DNA of 56,012 bases from Vairimorpha ceranae (taxonomy: Eukaryota > Microsporidia > Nosematidae). Below the pieces are notes generated by a model. It saw only the letters and a program-made list of their open reading frames with translations, was not told where the DNA came from and did not search any database. How positions within the stretch are numbered: position 1 is the stretch's first letter; every line of letters begins with the position of its first letter. This document shows positions 1 through 10,500 of this stretch, piece by piece. Location of the stretch: NCBI RefSeq assembly GCF_000988165.1, contig NW_020169319.1, positions 1-56,012 on the forward strand, read 5' to 3'. The position numbers and the translations under genes are program-made.

Positions 1-269
1 TGGAATGAACATTTATGATTTATAAAAATAATCTTTATGTTATGATGCAATCTAACATATGATTTATCAGTAAATGTGTATATGTTTGTTTAATTTTACA
101 TCTTTTAGCTATCTTTTATTAATTTTACATTATAAATATTTAATTTATCTTTTTAAAAATTTAATTAAAATCCCGGATTTAATTTAAAAATATTATTTAA
201 GATGACATAATTTTTAAAAAAAATAAACAAAATTTAAAAAGTAAATAAAATAAATATATTTTTTAGGGT

Positions 270-323
270 ATATATAAGTTTTCTTGTTTTGATTCGTTAC
301 AGCCCGTCTTCGAAGCTTCTAAA
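270..323 (+). repeat. Dispersed short repeat E, copy 1
   Basis: This roughly 50-bp segment starts with TATATAAG and contains a TTACAGCCCGTCTTCGAAGC core. It matches 13986-14031 in the same orientation with a few substitutions and an 8-9-base length difference. No coding potential is seen. It may be the end of a larger decayed element. Confidence 0.5.
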
Positions 324-556
324 ATCGAGTACATTATCTTAAATATTCCTTCTTAGTAATTAATTCAAACATCAGATAAGCATCAAGTTCCAACGACAGG
401 CAATAGTAAAGCTTTTCGGTATCATCTTGAAAACTTTTGTTTGTATATATGCTTCTGTTCGGGAATACAATCCTAGGTCATTTGCACATAGGCGTTGGTA
501 ACTTATTAACAAATAATGGTATAATTTTTAATTTAGAATACAGCAAAAAATAAATT

Positions 557-574
557 AAACCGCGATCGCGGTTT
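557..574. repeat. Perfect 18-bp GC-rich palindrome
   Basis: AAACCGCGATCGCGGTTT is its own reverse complement with no spacer. It has ten G/C bases in a surrounding that is about 80% AT. No transposon end is recognised next to it. Confidence 0.7.
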
Positions 575-829
575 GGGCTTGTGATTATTTATAATAATAT
601 TATAAAAATAGAATACTTAGACTTTTGGTTTGTTCGGAAAAAAAATGAACAACAACAAGAAACAATAAACTTGAACAGAGAATACTGATTGCTATTAATT
701 TGTAATTGATCCTTTAAAAAATAAATTTGATACAATTTTAAAATAATATAACAATGGTAAAAAACTTTTTTATTTTCAAAAGAATAATAAACCTTTTTTT
801 AAATTTAAAATAATAAATTTATTTGTAGA

Positions 830-1153
830 TTACAGGTAAAAGTTTTAATCATAAAATAATTTAATTAAAACCTTTTAATATTGTGGTTTTCCTCTTTTCA
901 TCTTTTGTAAATTTATTATTCTTATGTTTGTCTTCCTAAAGTGCCTCAAATTCAGATCATTAATAATTTATCAATAATTTCATTCTTTTCTTTTTTATTA
1001 AAATTATCATCATTGTTTTCACCTACACAAACCTGCCTATCTTTTTTTCAAAGATTTTTAAACTTCTTCACTAAACAACCTTTAGACAAAAAATATTTAT
1101 CTTGTAAAAGACTTACATATTGACGGCTCTCTTGGCTAACATCAGAATTCATT
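830..1153 (-). pseudogene. Decayed hydrophilic ORF, unknown
   Basis: Reading the minus strand from an ATG at about 1153 gives a Lys/Asp/Asn-rich stretch of about 40 codons, a stop, then further hydrophilic coding-like sequence continuing in the same and then a shifted frame to about 830. The composition resembles decayed microsporidian coding sequence, but there is no recognisable domain and no upstream CCC signal. Chance is not excluded. Confidence 0.25.
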
Positions 1154-1249
1154 TTTTTTGCTATAAAAGTAAATCTTTGAAACCCAGTTTTTGTCTAAAG
1201 AAGTGATGATTCACTGCAACTTAACACAAAAATAAACATACGAAATTTA

Positions 1250-2558
1250 GGTACAATAGTGGCCATAAAAAACGCAATTTTAATTTGAATAAATAAACTT
1301 TTTTATATGGCATTGAATTTATATTACATATTAAAGTTTCATTTTTAGATCTATACATTAAATTAAATTTAAAATTTACACTATAAAAATGCCTTAAATA
1401 ACTTCTTTTAAAAAAATTTGAATAGAAAAAAAGCAATAAATATTTTAATAATTAGTATGGCCACCTCGTGCACCAATTACGGCTCTACAATGATTGTTAA
1501 TAGTTTGAACCAATCTTTTACATGTTTTTTTATCGATTTTATTCCATTCTTCGATAGTAAATTTCTCTAACTGTAATTTATTTTTTGGTCTTCTTTTAGC
1601 AACATTAATCTTAACAATTGGCCATAAATTCTCGGTAGAATTCAAATCGGGTATTTTACAGACCAAATCATAGTGTTAGTTTCTCTATCTATTAAATATT
1701 CTCTCACATACTTGCTTGTATGCTTTGAACTGTTATCCTGTTGAATAATATAATTTTTATTTAAGTTTTTTAGCAAAACCTGCCAAATTCGTGTCTAAAA
1801 TTTTTGCATATTCTCTTGAATCTTTACTCACTCAATTTTATGTATATTTTCGACACCATCTGTTGAAAAACATGTCTATACCATGATATTACTTGCCTCA
1901 TCAATGCTTAACATTTGTGGTAAGGGTTTTTTATCATATCTTACACTTTTTTTCCTTCGCACATGTCTTTTTCCATCAGATCCATAAAGATTTATTTTCG
2001 ATTCATCACTTCAAATTATACTATACTATCTCTCATCTAACCACTAAGCATATTTTTCAGCCTACTCCAATCTTGACTTAAAATTTTTTTTTAACAATTG
2101 GGGTTTTTAATAAGAAACACGACCAAAAAGCACCATTTCACATAATTTTATTCTTATAGTCCTTGCAGATTTTGTTTTTCCATGTTCTATTTTTATATCT
2201 TCATTCAGTTTTGTGTTACGAAGTGTTAAGTCTTCAAAATTTTTTTTCAGAAATTATAAATCATCATTTTTATGAATATTGGGCCTGCCTGATCCGATAT
2301 TCCCCTTACAAATTCCTGTTTTTTTTGTTTTACTTTAAATCGTATGATGGTTGAAGGGTATATCTCATATTCTTTAGCAACTTTTAATTGTTTCATTCCT
2401 TTTTTTAAACATACCTTAATTTCGACCTTTTCTTCCAGAGAAAGCTTTTTTGTCATGGATTTAAATTTTAACTTTTAAATTTTTTTTATTTTTTAAAAAA
2501 ACACAACAAAAAATTTTCCCTCCAAATCAAAAATTTCGATTTTTTTGACCGGCGGGTC
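1250..2558 (-). mobile_element. Tc1/mariner element relic with degenerate TIRs
   Basis: The element of about 1.3 kb is bounded by TA dinucleotides at 1248-1249 and 2559-2560, as expected for Tc1/mariner target duplication. The outer 35-40 bases at the left (from 1250) and the reverse complement of the right end (to 2558) align imperfectly. They share a GG/TCA-AAAAA-CG-AATTTT-ATTTG core. The transposase relic lies inside on the minus strand. The size fits a full-length element that has decayed in place. Confidence 0.6.
1445..2456 (-). pseudogene. Tc1/mariner transposase pseudogene
   Basis: The N-terminal end (2456-2247) has the helix-turn-helix start of Tc1-like transposases, beginning MTKKLSLEEKVEIK and including the PSTI recognition-helix region. 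The C-terminal end (1666-1445) has the hallmark PDLNSTENLWPIVK motif, whose Glu is the third catalytic acid, then KKRPKN-like and ARGGHTNY-like end motifs. The two ends are in different frames, and stops and frameshifts fill the middle, so no active transposase can be made. In live elements this DDE enzyme cuts and pastes DNA at TA sites. Identification is firm; activity is ruled out by the breaks. Confidence 0.85.
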
Positions 2559-2810
2559 TAACTAATTTTAAATTATTTTACAATTACAAACTTTTTTTCA
2601 CAAGATTTGACAAACCCTGTTTATGCATTTGTGTAAACTATTTATTTTGCAAGTTAATATTTTCTCACAAAAAATATTACATAGTTTTAAAAAGATTGCA
2701 TTTTTTATGACTACTGCTGTACTTCATTATTAATAAGACCATAAAAAAATTTTTTTGTAAAAAACTTTAATATTCTTAAGCATAATGAGATTTTATTTTA
2801 AAGATTAACT

Positions 2811-3233
2811 GTGTTTCCAGTAAACAATATTTGTTGTCGTTCGTATCAGACAAATCACTGTTATAATCCTGATTGTGACAAACATCACATTAAGCTTTCT
2901 ACAGCTGTAATATGTAAGCATTGGCCTAGAAAATTGTGTAAAAAAGGAAAGAAATGCAAATTTATACACGAATATGATCTTAAGAAAATTTAGAAGTGTT
3001 ATTTTTTATGTAAGCTTGGTGAATTTACAAATCCAAAATGTTTCTATCCCCATTCAGTTGTTAATAAGAGGGAATGTGCATGGTACAATAGAGGATTTTG
3101 TAGACATGAGCTACAATGTAAAAATAGATATGTACGTAAGAAGATGTGTTACAACTTTTTTCTGAAACTTTGTATAAAAAGTTCTACTTGTGAATATGGA
3201 CGTCTTAAGTCATACTTATTTAAAGCACATTAG
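2811..3233 (+). pseudogene. YTH1: CPSF30/Yth1 polyadenylation factor pseudogene
   Basis: One frame reads through five CCCH zinc-finger units in the order and spacing of Yth1/CPSF30, the RNA-binding subunit of the mRNA cleavage and polyadenylation factor. Finger 2 (VICKHWPRKLCKKGKKCKF) and the CAWYNRGFCRH segment of finger 4 are diagnostic. An in-frame TAG at 2991-2993 breaks the gene between fingers 2 and 3. Finger 3 has Phe for its second Cys, finger 4 has Tyr for the final His, and finger 5 has Arg for the final His. No ATG is available at the front; the frame opens with GTG at 2811 after a stop at 2799. The family is essential, so an intact copy should exist elsewhere. The loss of three zinc ligands argues against a sequencing error. 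Confidence 0.85.
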
Positions 3234-3725
3234 ATTGACAAAATATACATTTAAATATTATTTTTTTGTTTTTTCAAATCTTTTGCACTTCTCTTTAGTT
3301 AAATAATATTAATTAATTTATCAGTTACAGCTTGATAGTTTTTTTACTTTATTTATTTTGCCTTTTATATTTTTTTTAATTAGTTTACTTTGATAACTAA
3401 TTGAATTTTGCCTTTTATATTTTTTAATTAGTTTACTTTAATAACTAATAAGTTAGATTGTGTATAATGATGTCATACTACTATACTATAACCTAAAGTA
3501 TAGTAAAATTGCTTTCTAGGCATACGTAGCATACTATATACAGTATGTTTCAAGAAAAAGGAATATTTTTCGGAGCTTTATGTAAGCCAAGTTATAGTAA
3601 AACTTGATTTGTTTTACATGTAAAATTTTTTAATGTACGTTTTTACAGCGTATTTGGTTCTTTTTTTTTCTTTACATTAAACGATAAATTTTAAAAGTTG
3701 TTTAAAAAAAAGGAATATTTTTATT
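3234..3725. other. Intergenic with 45-bp duplication and Tc1-like end
   Basis: No gene is seen. The stretch holds a tandem duplication at 3356-3449 and, at 3539-3570, TA followed by CAGTATGTTTCAAG, which looks like the outer end of the Tc1-like relic that follows. Confidence 0.5.
3356..3449. repeat. Two direct copies of a 45-bp unit
   Basis: Units at 3356-3401 and 3406-3449 share TTTTGCCTTTTATAT, a T-run, AATTAGTTTACTTT and ATAACTAAT. They differ in T-run length and one base. Confidence 0.8.
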
Positions 3726-4045
3726 TTAATACTTAGTATGATTTCATTTTGCCCTTAAACATGCTAAAGATTTTTTGTAAAAGCCTAAAGCCAATTTTTG
3801 ACACAATTCTAATGGAATTTGCTGCCATTACCGTACTATTGTTTCTTTCAATTCATTTAAATTTTTGGGGCGAGATTGTGATAATTTTTGCTTTATAATA
3901 GCCCAAAGTGTCTCAATTGGGGTTAAATCTGGAGATTGTGTAGGCCAAGAAAGAAGTTTAAATTGTTTTGACTTGAAATACACCTTTGCAGTATGCTTGA
4001 GATTATTGTCTTGTTGAAAATGTAATCTTGCAGAACCACTAACCT
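3541..4045 (-). mobile_element. Truncated second Tc1/mariner relic
   Basis: The left boundary is TA (3539-3540) followed by CAGT, the usual outer bases of Tc1-like inverted repeats. The minus strand at 3726-4045 encodes the C-terminal third of a Tc1-like transposase. Recognisable parts are QQDN, with the second catalytic Asp, then WPTQSPDLTPIETLW with the catalytic Glu, and a final NHTKY before the stop. Two in-frame stops interrupt it: TAA after ...ETIVR and TGA/TAA-type breaks near the end. The upstream half is missing beyond about 4045, next to the Merlin relic, so the element is truncated. It differs from the 1.25-2.56 kb copy in sequence. Confidence 0.75.
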
Positions 4046-4120
4046 AACTAAATCAGATAAATTATCAGATAAAATATAAATAGTATTAAGCATTCATTTT
4101 ACCTTCAATAAGAATAAGTT

Positions 4121-4175
4121 TTGGATCAGGTCAATTAGACGCCCCGGTTTTAGATCAGGTCCATTGGGCGTCCCG
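4121..4175. repeat. 26-bp GC-rich direct duplication
   Basis: Two 26-bp copies, 4121-4146 and 4150-4175, both read TT-GATCAGGTC-ATT-G-CG-CCCG. They are unusually G/C-rich for the region and lie just beyond the stop of the Merlin transposase relic, so they may be remains of that element's end. Confidence 0.6.
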
Positions 4176-4190
4176 TAAAAAGAAAAAAAA

Positions 4191-5077
4191 TTAAAACTCA
4201 AATAATTTAATTATAGATGTAAATTTATCATCTGCGTGGTGCTTCCCTGTACATAAACTCATGTAGAAAAACTTTCTTTGTTCTAAAATTAAACCCTTCA
4301 TTTTTTTAATTGCCAATTTTAGTTTATTGTTATAAGACTCTAAATTTTGATGTGTGCCAGTATTACGATCAACAAAGCAATATTTATGAAAAACTGTTTG
4401 ATGCTGATATATATTTGATTCATTTAGTGATGAATAATATTTCCATTCGTCTGTTACTATAATACTACTAGGAATTACAATCTGATTTATTGTAGATAGT
4501 AATACTTCTGCAAAACGATTTTCAACAATAACAGAATAACCCGAAGCTGTAACAAATGAAGTATCAACAATTATTAAAGCCCAACACGCAGGTATATGTT
4601 GACCACGATAATTTTTTACATTAAAATTTAATTTTGTCGCGTCGTTTTGTACAATAATGTTGGGGCCACCAAGTTTAATAGGATTATCTACAAAATATTG
4701 TTTATCATTAAGGCTATAATTTTTTTAATGCTAATAATGGCTCTTTTTAATCTAAACTAGCTCGATAATAGCTGTAAACCCAAGGCCCAATTAAAAATAA
4801 TAGATGGACTCCAAAATTGTTTTAAGATTAATTCTAAATAATGAAAGAATTGAACCATATCTTATAGAAAGAGTTGGTTTGATATTTGATACATGCATAT
4901 TGCATGCATCTCCACTCAAATTCATCTATATGCCGTTTACTAATCTTGAAGACCATATTTATATTGCAATAAATCAAAGTTGCTGGTTTTTTAATATGTT
5001 ATATCTAAATAACATTATTATGATTTCGTAGTTGCTCATCAAAGCAATTTCGTCTCTTATATTTCGTTTCTTTAAGG
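4191..5077 (-). pseudogene. Merlin (IS1016/ISXO2-like) transposase pseudogene 1
   Basis: The C-terminal two thirds (4690-4191) read continuously through the DDE domain of Merlin transposases. Visible parts are KLGGPNIIVQND with the first Asp, TDEWKYYSSLN with the second Asp, an HQTV/FVDRNTG/THQNLESY block with the final Glu, and a basic tail. The N-terminal zinc-binding part (5077-4700) is present but broken by stops and frame changes. Upstream on the minus strand is TTAACCCTTAAAG, the microsporidian start signal, but no ATG follows it, so even the start is lost. Active Merlin enzymes move 1-1.5 kb elements by cut and paste; this one cannot work. Confidence 0.8.
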
Positions 5078-6262
5078 GTTAAAAAACATGTATTATTATT
5101 TTAAGCATGTGTTTTGTATTTTAAAATTTGAATTTAATGAGCTAACTGTTTAATTATAAGACTAATTATTTGTAATAGCTTTATTTTATAAGATAAAAAT
5201 ACATAATGCTTTATTTCAATAAAATAAAAAAAACTTTATTTAATATTAAAAAACGTGTTTTTAGTGGGGTTTCTTTAAATTTTGACGCACCTCTTAAAAC
5301 AAAAAATCCAAAAAACAGGCTAGACCTATAAAGAACGAGATTTGATACAGTTTGGTTTAATACTCATTTGTTCTACATAGTTTATACACAAATCATAATT
5401 TATAATTGTGTTTTGATTTATTTTGCACGGAAAATTTTTTAGGTTTCTTAAGATTTAAACGTGCACTGTACTTTTATTAAAAAATATTACCCAAAATAAA
5501 AATTTGTTTATTTAAAAAGTTGATTCTAAAAGCTTTTAAATGTATTTTTTGTTATTTCTTTTATTATGTTTAATTATAGCGCCTAAAAAAAGAAAACGGC
5601 CAAATATTACGTTCGCAAAAAAACAGATTTTTTACAATATTTAAAATAGTATAAAATAATATTGAATATAAATAACTATTTATAAATTATAATAAAAAAA
5701 TTATTTAACTGCACTTTGTATTTATCTATTGTGTGTAAGGCTTTTTTTATATAAATTATGGCAAAATGAAGAAAAACTTTTTTTGGTAGCTTACAAGTAT
5801 CAAAATTTTGATAATTTAGAAAGAAGAATTGGAAAGGTGGTTAAATAATACAATTTGTAGAAGCTCAAAATAATTAGTTTTTATTCGTTGCATATTTGTT
5901 GGTTCTTGCGAGTTGACTAATCATGATTCGTTTTACTCTCTTAAGTGGCCTTAATTGGTGTACTATAATAACTCGCAACCATTAATTTCCTTTAAAATTA
6001 TTTAAAGAAATTCATCCAACAATGATGTATCTTTAATTTCCTACACAATTTAGTTTTTTTTACGTCAGAGGTGAAATGTGTATGAATATGTTTTAAAAAT
6101 CGTTTCGTAACCTTAGTGCATGGAAATAAACTGTTTTCAGCTTTTTTACATAACAACATTTCAACTACATTTTTATATTCAAAAAAAGCTATTAGGTTTC
6201 TAAAAAATATGACGACCTATGTAAAAAGATATGCAGGGATAGGATTACTAATATGAATAGGG
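5078..6262. other. AT-rich intergenic, nothing recognised
   Basis: Stops are dense in all frames. No repeat shared with other parts of the window was found. A few slightly GC-richer words near 5880-5990 do not translate into anything recognisable. Confidence 0.5.
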
Positions 6263-6779
6263 ATTTGTAGATACATTAAGATTTTATAATTTAGTTGGAT
6301 GTATAATAGATAAAAATAAAGCTTTTTTACATTTTAACTTAGAGATTAATAATTTTCATTTTGTTTTTAAAACTGATGTTGAAGAAATCGATATGATAGA
6401 AAATCTTTAGCAAAAAATTTTTCTTAGATCAAAAAAAATATCTAAATATGATCATGAAAACAGAAAAATATATAAAGTACTTTGGCGTTTTTCAACATTT
6501 TTGGTTTTATTGATAAATTTGAAAGTATTTAAAAGTATGAGCAACAAAAAAGAAAAAAATTTGGTGTTTACAAGTAAGAAACATTGTGAATTTAGAATTG
6601 AAATTGGTGATTATTTTAATAAATTTATAATCTATAAAATTATTTTTTACTATTCGTGTAGGAAAAGCTTAAAATTTGAAGAAAATTGTCAATACATTTC
6701 TTTAAAACCTTTAATTATATGCAAATTTTTTTTTGATTTGTATAAAAAGTTAAAAATAGGTAATTTTGCGCATCCATAA
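6263..6779 (+). pseudogene. Interrupted unknown ORF
   Basis: A frame open from about 6263 runs to 6779 (about 170 codons) with one internal TAG near 6408. Before the stop it carries an acidic patch (TDVEEIDMIENL). After it comes a Lys-rich region with aromatic and hydrophobic stretches, including a roughly 15-residue non-polar run after KVLWRF. No domain is recognised and there is no CCC signal. It could be a decayed species-specific gene, or an in-frame TAG could mark two short chance ORFs. Confidence 0.4.
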
Positions 6780-8688
6780 ATAATATTGTATAAGCTGAGG
6801 CAAGAAAATCGTTTTATGTAACTCTTCTTTAATATATTGCTTTAATCTTGATTTTGCTTAATTACTTATTTGATTTATATTTTATGATCCTTAGAAATTT
6901 TATATGTTAATTAGATAATCTTTTTGACAAAAACGTTCAGAAATGGAGTGTGATTTAACCTAATTGTCTTCTTTTAATATTTTTATAATAACAAAAATTA
7001 GTAAAATTAATGCAATGGTACAGGAGAAAATTAAGTCACTAATTTTCTATCTGTTTTACTATTTGACGAAACTGAAAAAACTTAATTTTTTTAAAAAAAA
7101 AATATATTTAGTAATTCCAAGATCGATTTTATGAAGCGTTTTCGTTTAAAATTTTTAAATCAAGAAATTTTACATCGTTTTATTTTGCCAATTTTTTAGT
7201 AAAAAATCAATAAATATTGATTTCTACAGTGTATAGTGGTTTTTTAGATACTTAAAAGATGTATCATTATTTTAAAATAGATACTTAATTTTTTCTTAAA
7301 GACAAAATTTATTTTTTGGAAAAAGACTTATTCAAGACGCTCTCAATAATTTTAATGTTTCAGATTTTTAAATTTTAAAAAATTACTTAAATAAATAAAA
7401 TTGATCAGTATGATTACAGTTTATATCTTAATTAACATCTAATGATATTATCGTGCCTATATGCGATAGTCGGCTTTGTAAGAACGGAGGGTATATAGAC
7501 TTGTGTTAAATTAAGGCTTTCATAGAGAATATATTTTATTTAAAAGTTAGTTAAATACTTTATAATTGATACAAGAATTCATTGGTTACTGGAAGAATCT
7601 ATACTTTATTGTAATTGAAAAATCTTTATTGATTACCGTCGGTCAGCTCTTGAGGGCATGACAGATATCTATATATTTTACAAGAAAATAGCTTATCTTA
7701 AATTTTAATAAAAACATTTATTCTTCTTTTAAATCATAATTATTTTGTGTTTTAGATTTTTATAAATCTTTTACAAGTAATAGTATCAGAAAATATTTTA
7801 TTTTTAAAAAAAGTGATTTGGATACAAATTAATAAAAATAAATTTAATTTAATCTTTAGATTATGATTTTATGATACTTTCATAATGTTGTAAGCACTTT
7901 GTGTTATAGTTCTTTGAAAAAAAATGATTTAAAAAATTTTTTAACCTCAAAGTAAAATCTTTAAATGATTTAATTTTAATTTTCATTGTTAAACTTTTTC
8001 AAAGTATTGTTTATTCTGTTGTGTTTAATACATAATTTTATATATTAATCTATCCAACGTAAATTAATTTGGATTATAAATTATTCATATCTTTGTATTA
8101 ATTTTTTTTTGTTGTTGTATCAAACGTGTCATTAATCTTTGTCGAACATTATTATCAAGCGTATCTCTTCAGTCACAATAATGCACTGTCAGACAAAGTA
8201 TAGTTATTAATAGCACTTAAATTTAAACACCGCAAAATTGTCTAAGGTTTCTTTAAACAGCTACTAAATACAGAATATAAACTTAATATTGGTATTATTA
8301 CTTAATTTTTTTGACATAAAAAACGTTAATTGACGCCACACCAAATTCTTACATTTATACTTATGCCTATAGCTATCTATTTTAAATTTTTTAAAAATAT
8401 GCAACAAGTTAGCCTTAAATTTTTCAAAGCTTGCAAAATGTTTTAAAATTTAAAACGAACATTAACAATTACATGATTTCTTTAAGATCATAGGAAATAT
8501 AACCAGACAAAATATATTTTTGAACGAAAAACTTTTTATAAATGTAATATAAAATATCACAATGAACTTTAAATAATCAATTTAAAATTCAATCTGTCTT
8601 ATTTTAGTTTGATAGATTTCTTTCTATTTTTTATTTGAAGTATAAATAAAAATTATAAAAAGAAGGGCAGATAAATTCTTAAAGAGAT
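6780..8688. other. Gene-poor stretch with repeat B
   Basis: Apart from dispersed repeat B at 7450-7665 there is nothing to support a gene. Short frames occur only as expected by chance at this base composition. Confidence 0.5.
7450..7665 (+). repeat. Dispersed repeat B, copy 1 (about 216 bp)
   Basis: It aligns along its whole length with 50525-50748 in the same orientation. Shared words include CGTGCC, GCGG/TCGGCTTT, TATATAGACTTGT, CATAGA-AAT-TAT, TCTTTATTG and TACCGTC-GTCAG-TCTTGAG followed by ATGACAG. There are many substitutions and small indels, so the copies are old. No open reading frame or clear terminal inverted repeat was found. Confidence 0.65.
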
Positions 8689-8877
8689 ATGAGTAGTTGT
8701 GTAGACAGTAATAGACGTGATTCCAGAAATTTTAAACAAACGCGAAAAATAATAAACAGTTTAATTAAGTATTATTTAAAATACAGTAAACTCTTTTCAG
8801 TACAGGACAATAGCCGAGATAATTTTAGCTCCTTAAAAATAAAAAGAAGTACATTTTTCACTTCTAAAAAAAATTAA
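8689..8877 (+). CDS. Possible small basic protein, unknown
   Basis: This is a 62-codon ATG frame with a Ser/Arg/Lys/Asn-rich product ending TFFTSKKN. The composition resembles coding sequence more than the flanks do. No CCC start signal, domain or neighbour supports it, so it may be spurious. Confidence 0.2.
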   Translation: MSSCVDSNRRDSRNFKQTRKIINSLIKYYLKYSKLFSVQDNSRDNFSSLKIKRSTFFTSKKN

Positions 8878-10038
8878 ATGCTAAGAAATTTGTGTTCTCA
8901 AGAGATTAATAAAGACTTTCTATTTTTTTAAATAATTTTATCTTAGATTTTTGTTTATTTTATTGATCTACCACTATTTATATATTAATTTATTGTAAAT
9001 TTTGAAAGTTATAAATCATACAATTTATACATATTACCGTTATTAAACTACGATTGGTGTTTAGCATGTCTAAATCTGACAGTATTCTTGATTTACTTTT
9101 AATTTTCTGTATTGTCACATTTATTATATTCTCTTGTTTCTATTTTACCCTTTATTTTGTCCAATGTTTCAATAAAACTTTATTATTTACTGCTAATTTT
9201 TATTATAGCAAATAATTAAATGACTTAAACATTTTAAGAAAAAATTTTTAATAAATTATTTTAGTATGTCAAAAATTTCATATTATATATCCAATCTCGA
9301 CAATTCTATAGTGTATCTGGTTTCACTTTTATCTCAGTAATAATTTATCTTCGAGGACAGCGATGCTTCAGCACCTTTTTTAAATATTTAAGGAATCATC
9401 CTTAAAGAATATGTTTTTTATACAAATAGTACAGTTACATGCCACTTACCTTTTAACTTTTTCGTTTACTTCAAAAAACTTTTTAGTGACCAGGTTTACA
9501 AAGTTACAGTTAAATCAGCTTTAAGATCTTAACATCCCAAAAAAGCTAATTTGCCCAAATAAAAAATCGTATAATGTTCTAACCAAAATCGATGCTGTAA
9601 AATGATTGTAAATATTGAAAATAAATGTTTTTAACTAAATTTTTAAAAGCTTTATACTCAACCCTGTCTTTAAACATATTTACTAATGTAAAACACTTAA
9701 AACACACTAAAATGTCAGTGGAATTTTTATAATTAAAAAATAATAGACTAATGTCTCTCATATACATTTATAATCTTACAGAAACAATTTTAAATTTTAA
9801 ACTACTATAAAATATTAAAAGTCTTAAAGGTCACAACTTTTGAACATAAATGTCTAAGCATCAAACTAAAAAACTAGAATTAGGTGTCACAAATTTATAC
9901 AAAAATATAATGTTAGCTTATATATTTAGAAAAGCAAGTTGGAGAAAATGAATTAATAGAAGTATTAACATCAGAAAGGATAGTAATGACACAGCTTAGA
10001 TTAGAAAAGCCAACAATTACCTATACTTAAATAAATTT
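8878..10038. other. Gene-poor stretch
   Basis: No supported gene. A 33-codon ATG frame at 9850 and an overlapping shifted frame (ending ...RLEKPTITYT before a stop near 10020) look faintly coding but are too short to call. Confidence 0.4.
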
Positions 10039-10500
10039 ATCCCAGAAATGTGAATTCTTTAAGTAATAATAGCTCGGCGTTGACACAACAATTTTCATAA
10101 AATATTTGTCGGTAAAGCCGCATCGCAAGCCTTTTTGTAGGGTCGACTAAGGGTTGTAAACGTCCTAAATGTTGGAAGGTTGCATAACGTCATTAGGTTA
10201 GTACATAATTGCCATCGCTATGGAAACATTTGTAAATTCTATTCGAAGACCTATAGTAAGAAATTACAACTAAATAACCGCCTGGTGGGGGCAAATCAAG
10301 CTAGTGAAGTTCTAGCATATTTCGCGTGAGATGATGAGAGCTTATCACAATCATTAAATCCAATTGTCTCTACAAATGATCCAATGAACCCGTAGCCTAG
10401 TAGCGTACTATCAAGTTTTGTAATATTCTTACAGAGAATAATAGATATCTTTTTACAAAGCAAGTCCTTTGTGGCATGCTAACGTTGATAATATGCTGTG
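10039..10500 (+). repeat. SINE-like repeat A, copy 1
   Basis: It is homologous over about 430 bp to the reverse complements of 13466-13985 and 38466-38990. Shared blocks are CCCAG-ATG, TTAAGTAATAA, GTTGACACAACAATT, AAATATTTGTCGGTAAA, TAGTAAGAAATTACA, CAAGCTAGTGAAG and CTAGTAGCG, then ACAAAGCAAG near the 3' end. In this copy the tRNA-like head upstream of CCCAG is no longer recognisable. The element is visibly richer in G+C than its flanks. No ORF is present. Confidence 0.75.

Larger units (their letters stand above)
1..829. other. Gene-poor AT-rich left end
   Basis: No gene is convincing here. The stretch contains a short dispersed repeat (270-323), a GC-rich perfect palindrome (557-574) and a faint, unproven resemblance around 380-500 to the body of the SINE-like repeat found at 13.5 and 38.5 kb. 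All frames are otherwise interrupted by stops. Confidence 0.6.

Noticed and set aside
380..500. Fourth full copy of repeat A near the left end
   Set aside because: A few words align (TAAAGCTT, GAATACAATCCTA), but the similarity is too weak and gapped to call.
941..1123. 60-codon plus-strand ORF starting MPQIQIINN
   Set aside because: It is Phe/Ser/Leu-rich and is better explained as antisense to a hydrophilic decayed frame on the minus strand.
2811..3233. Stop-codon read-through or split YTH1 genes
   Set aside because: Three zinc ligands are also lost and no ATG exists, so a simple recoding explanation does not fit.
9850..10020. Two short overlapping frames (MSKHQTKKLELG..., ...RLEKPTITYT)
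   Set aside because: They have faint coding-like composition next to repeat A but are too short, with no signal or family match.
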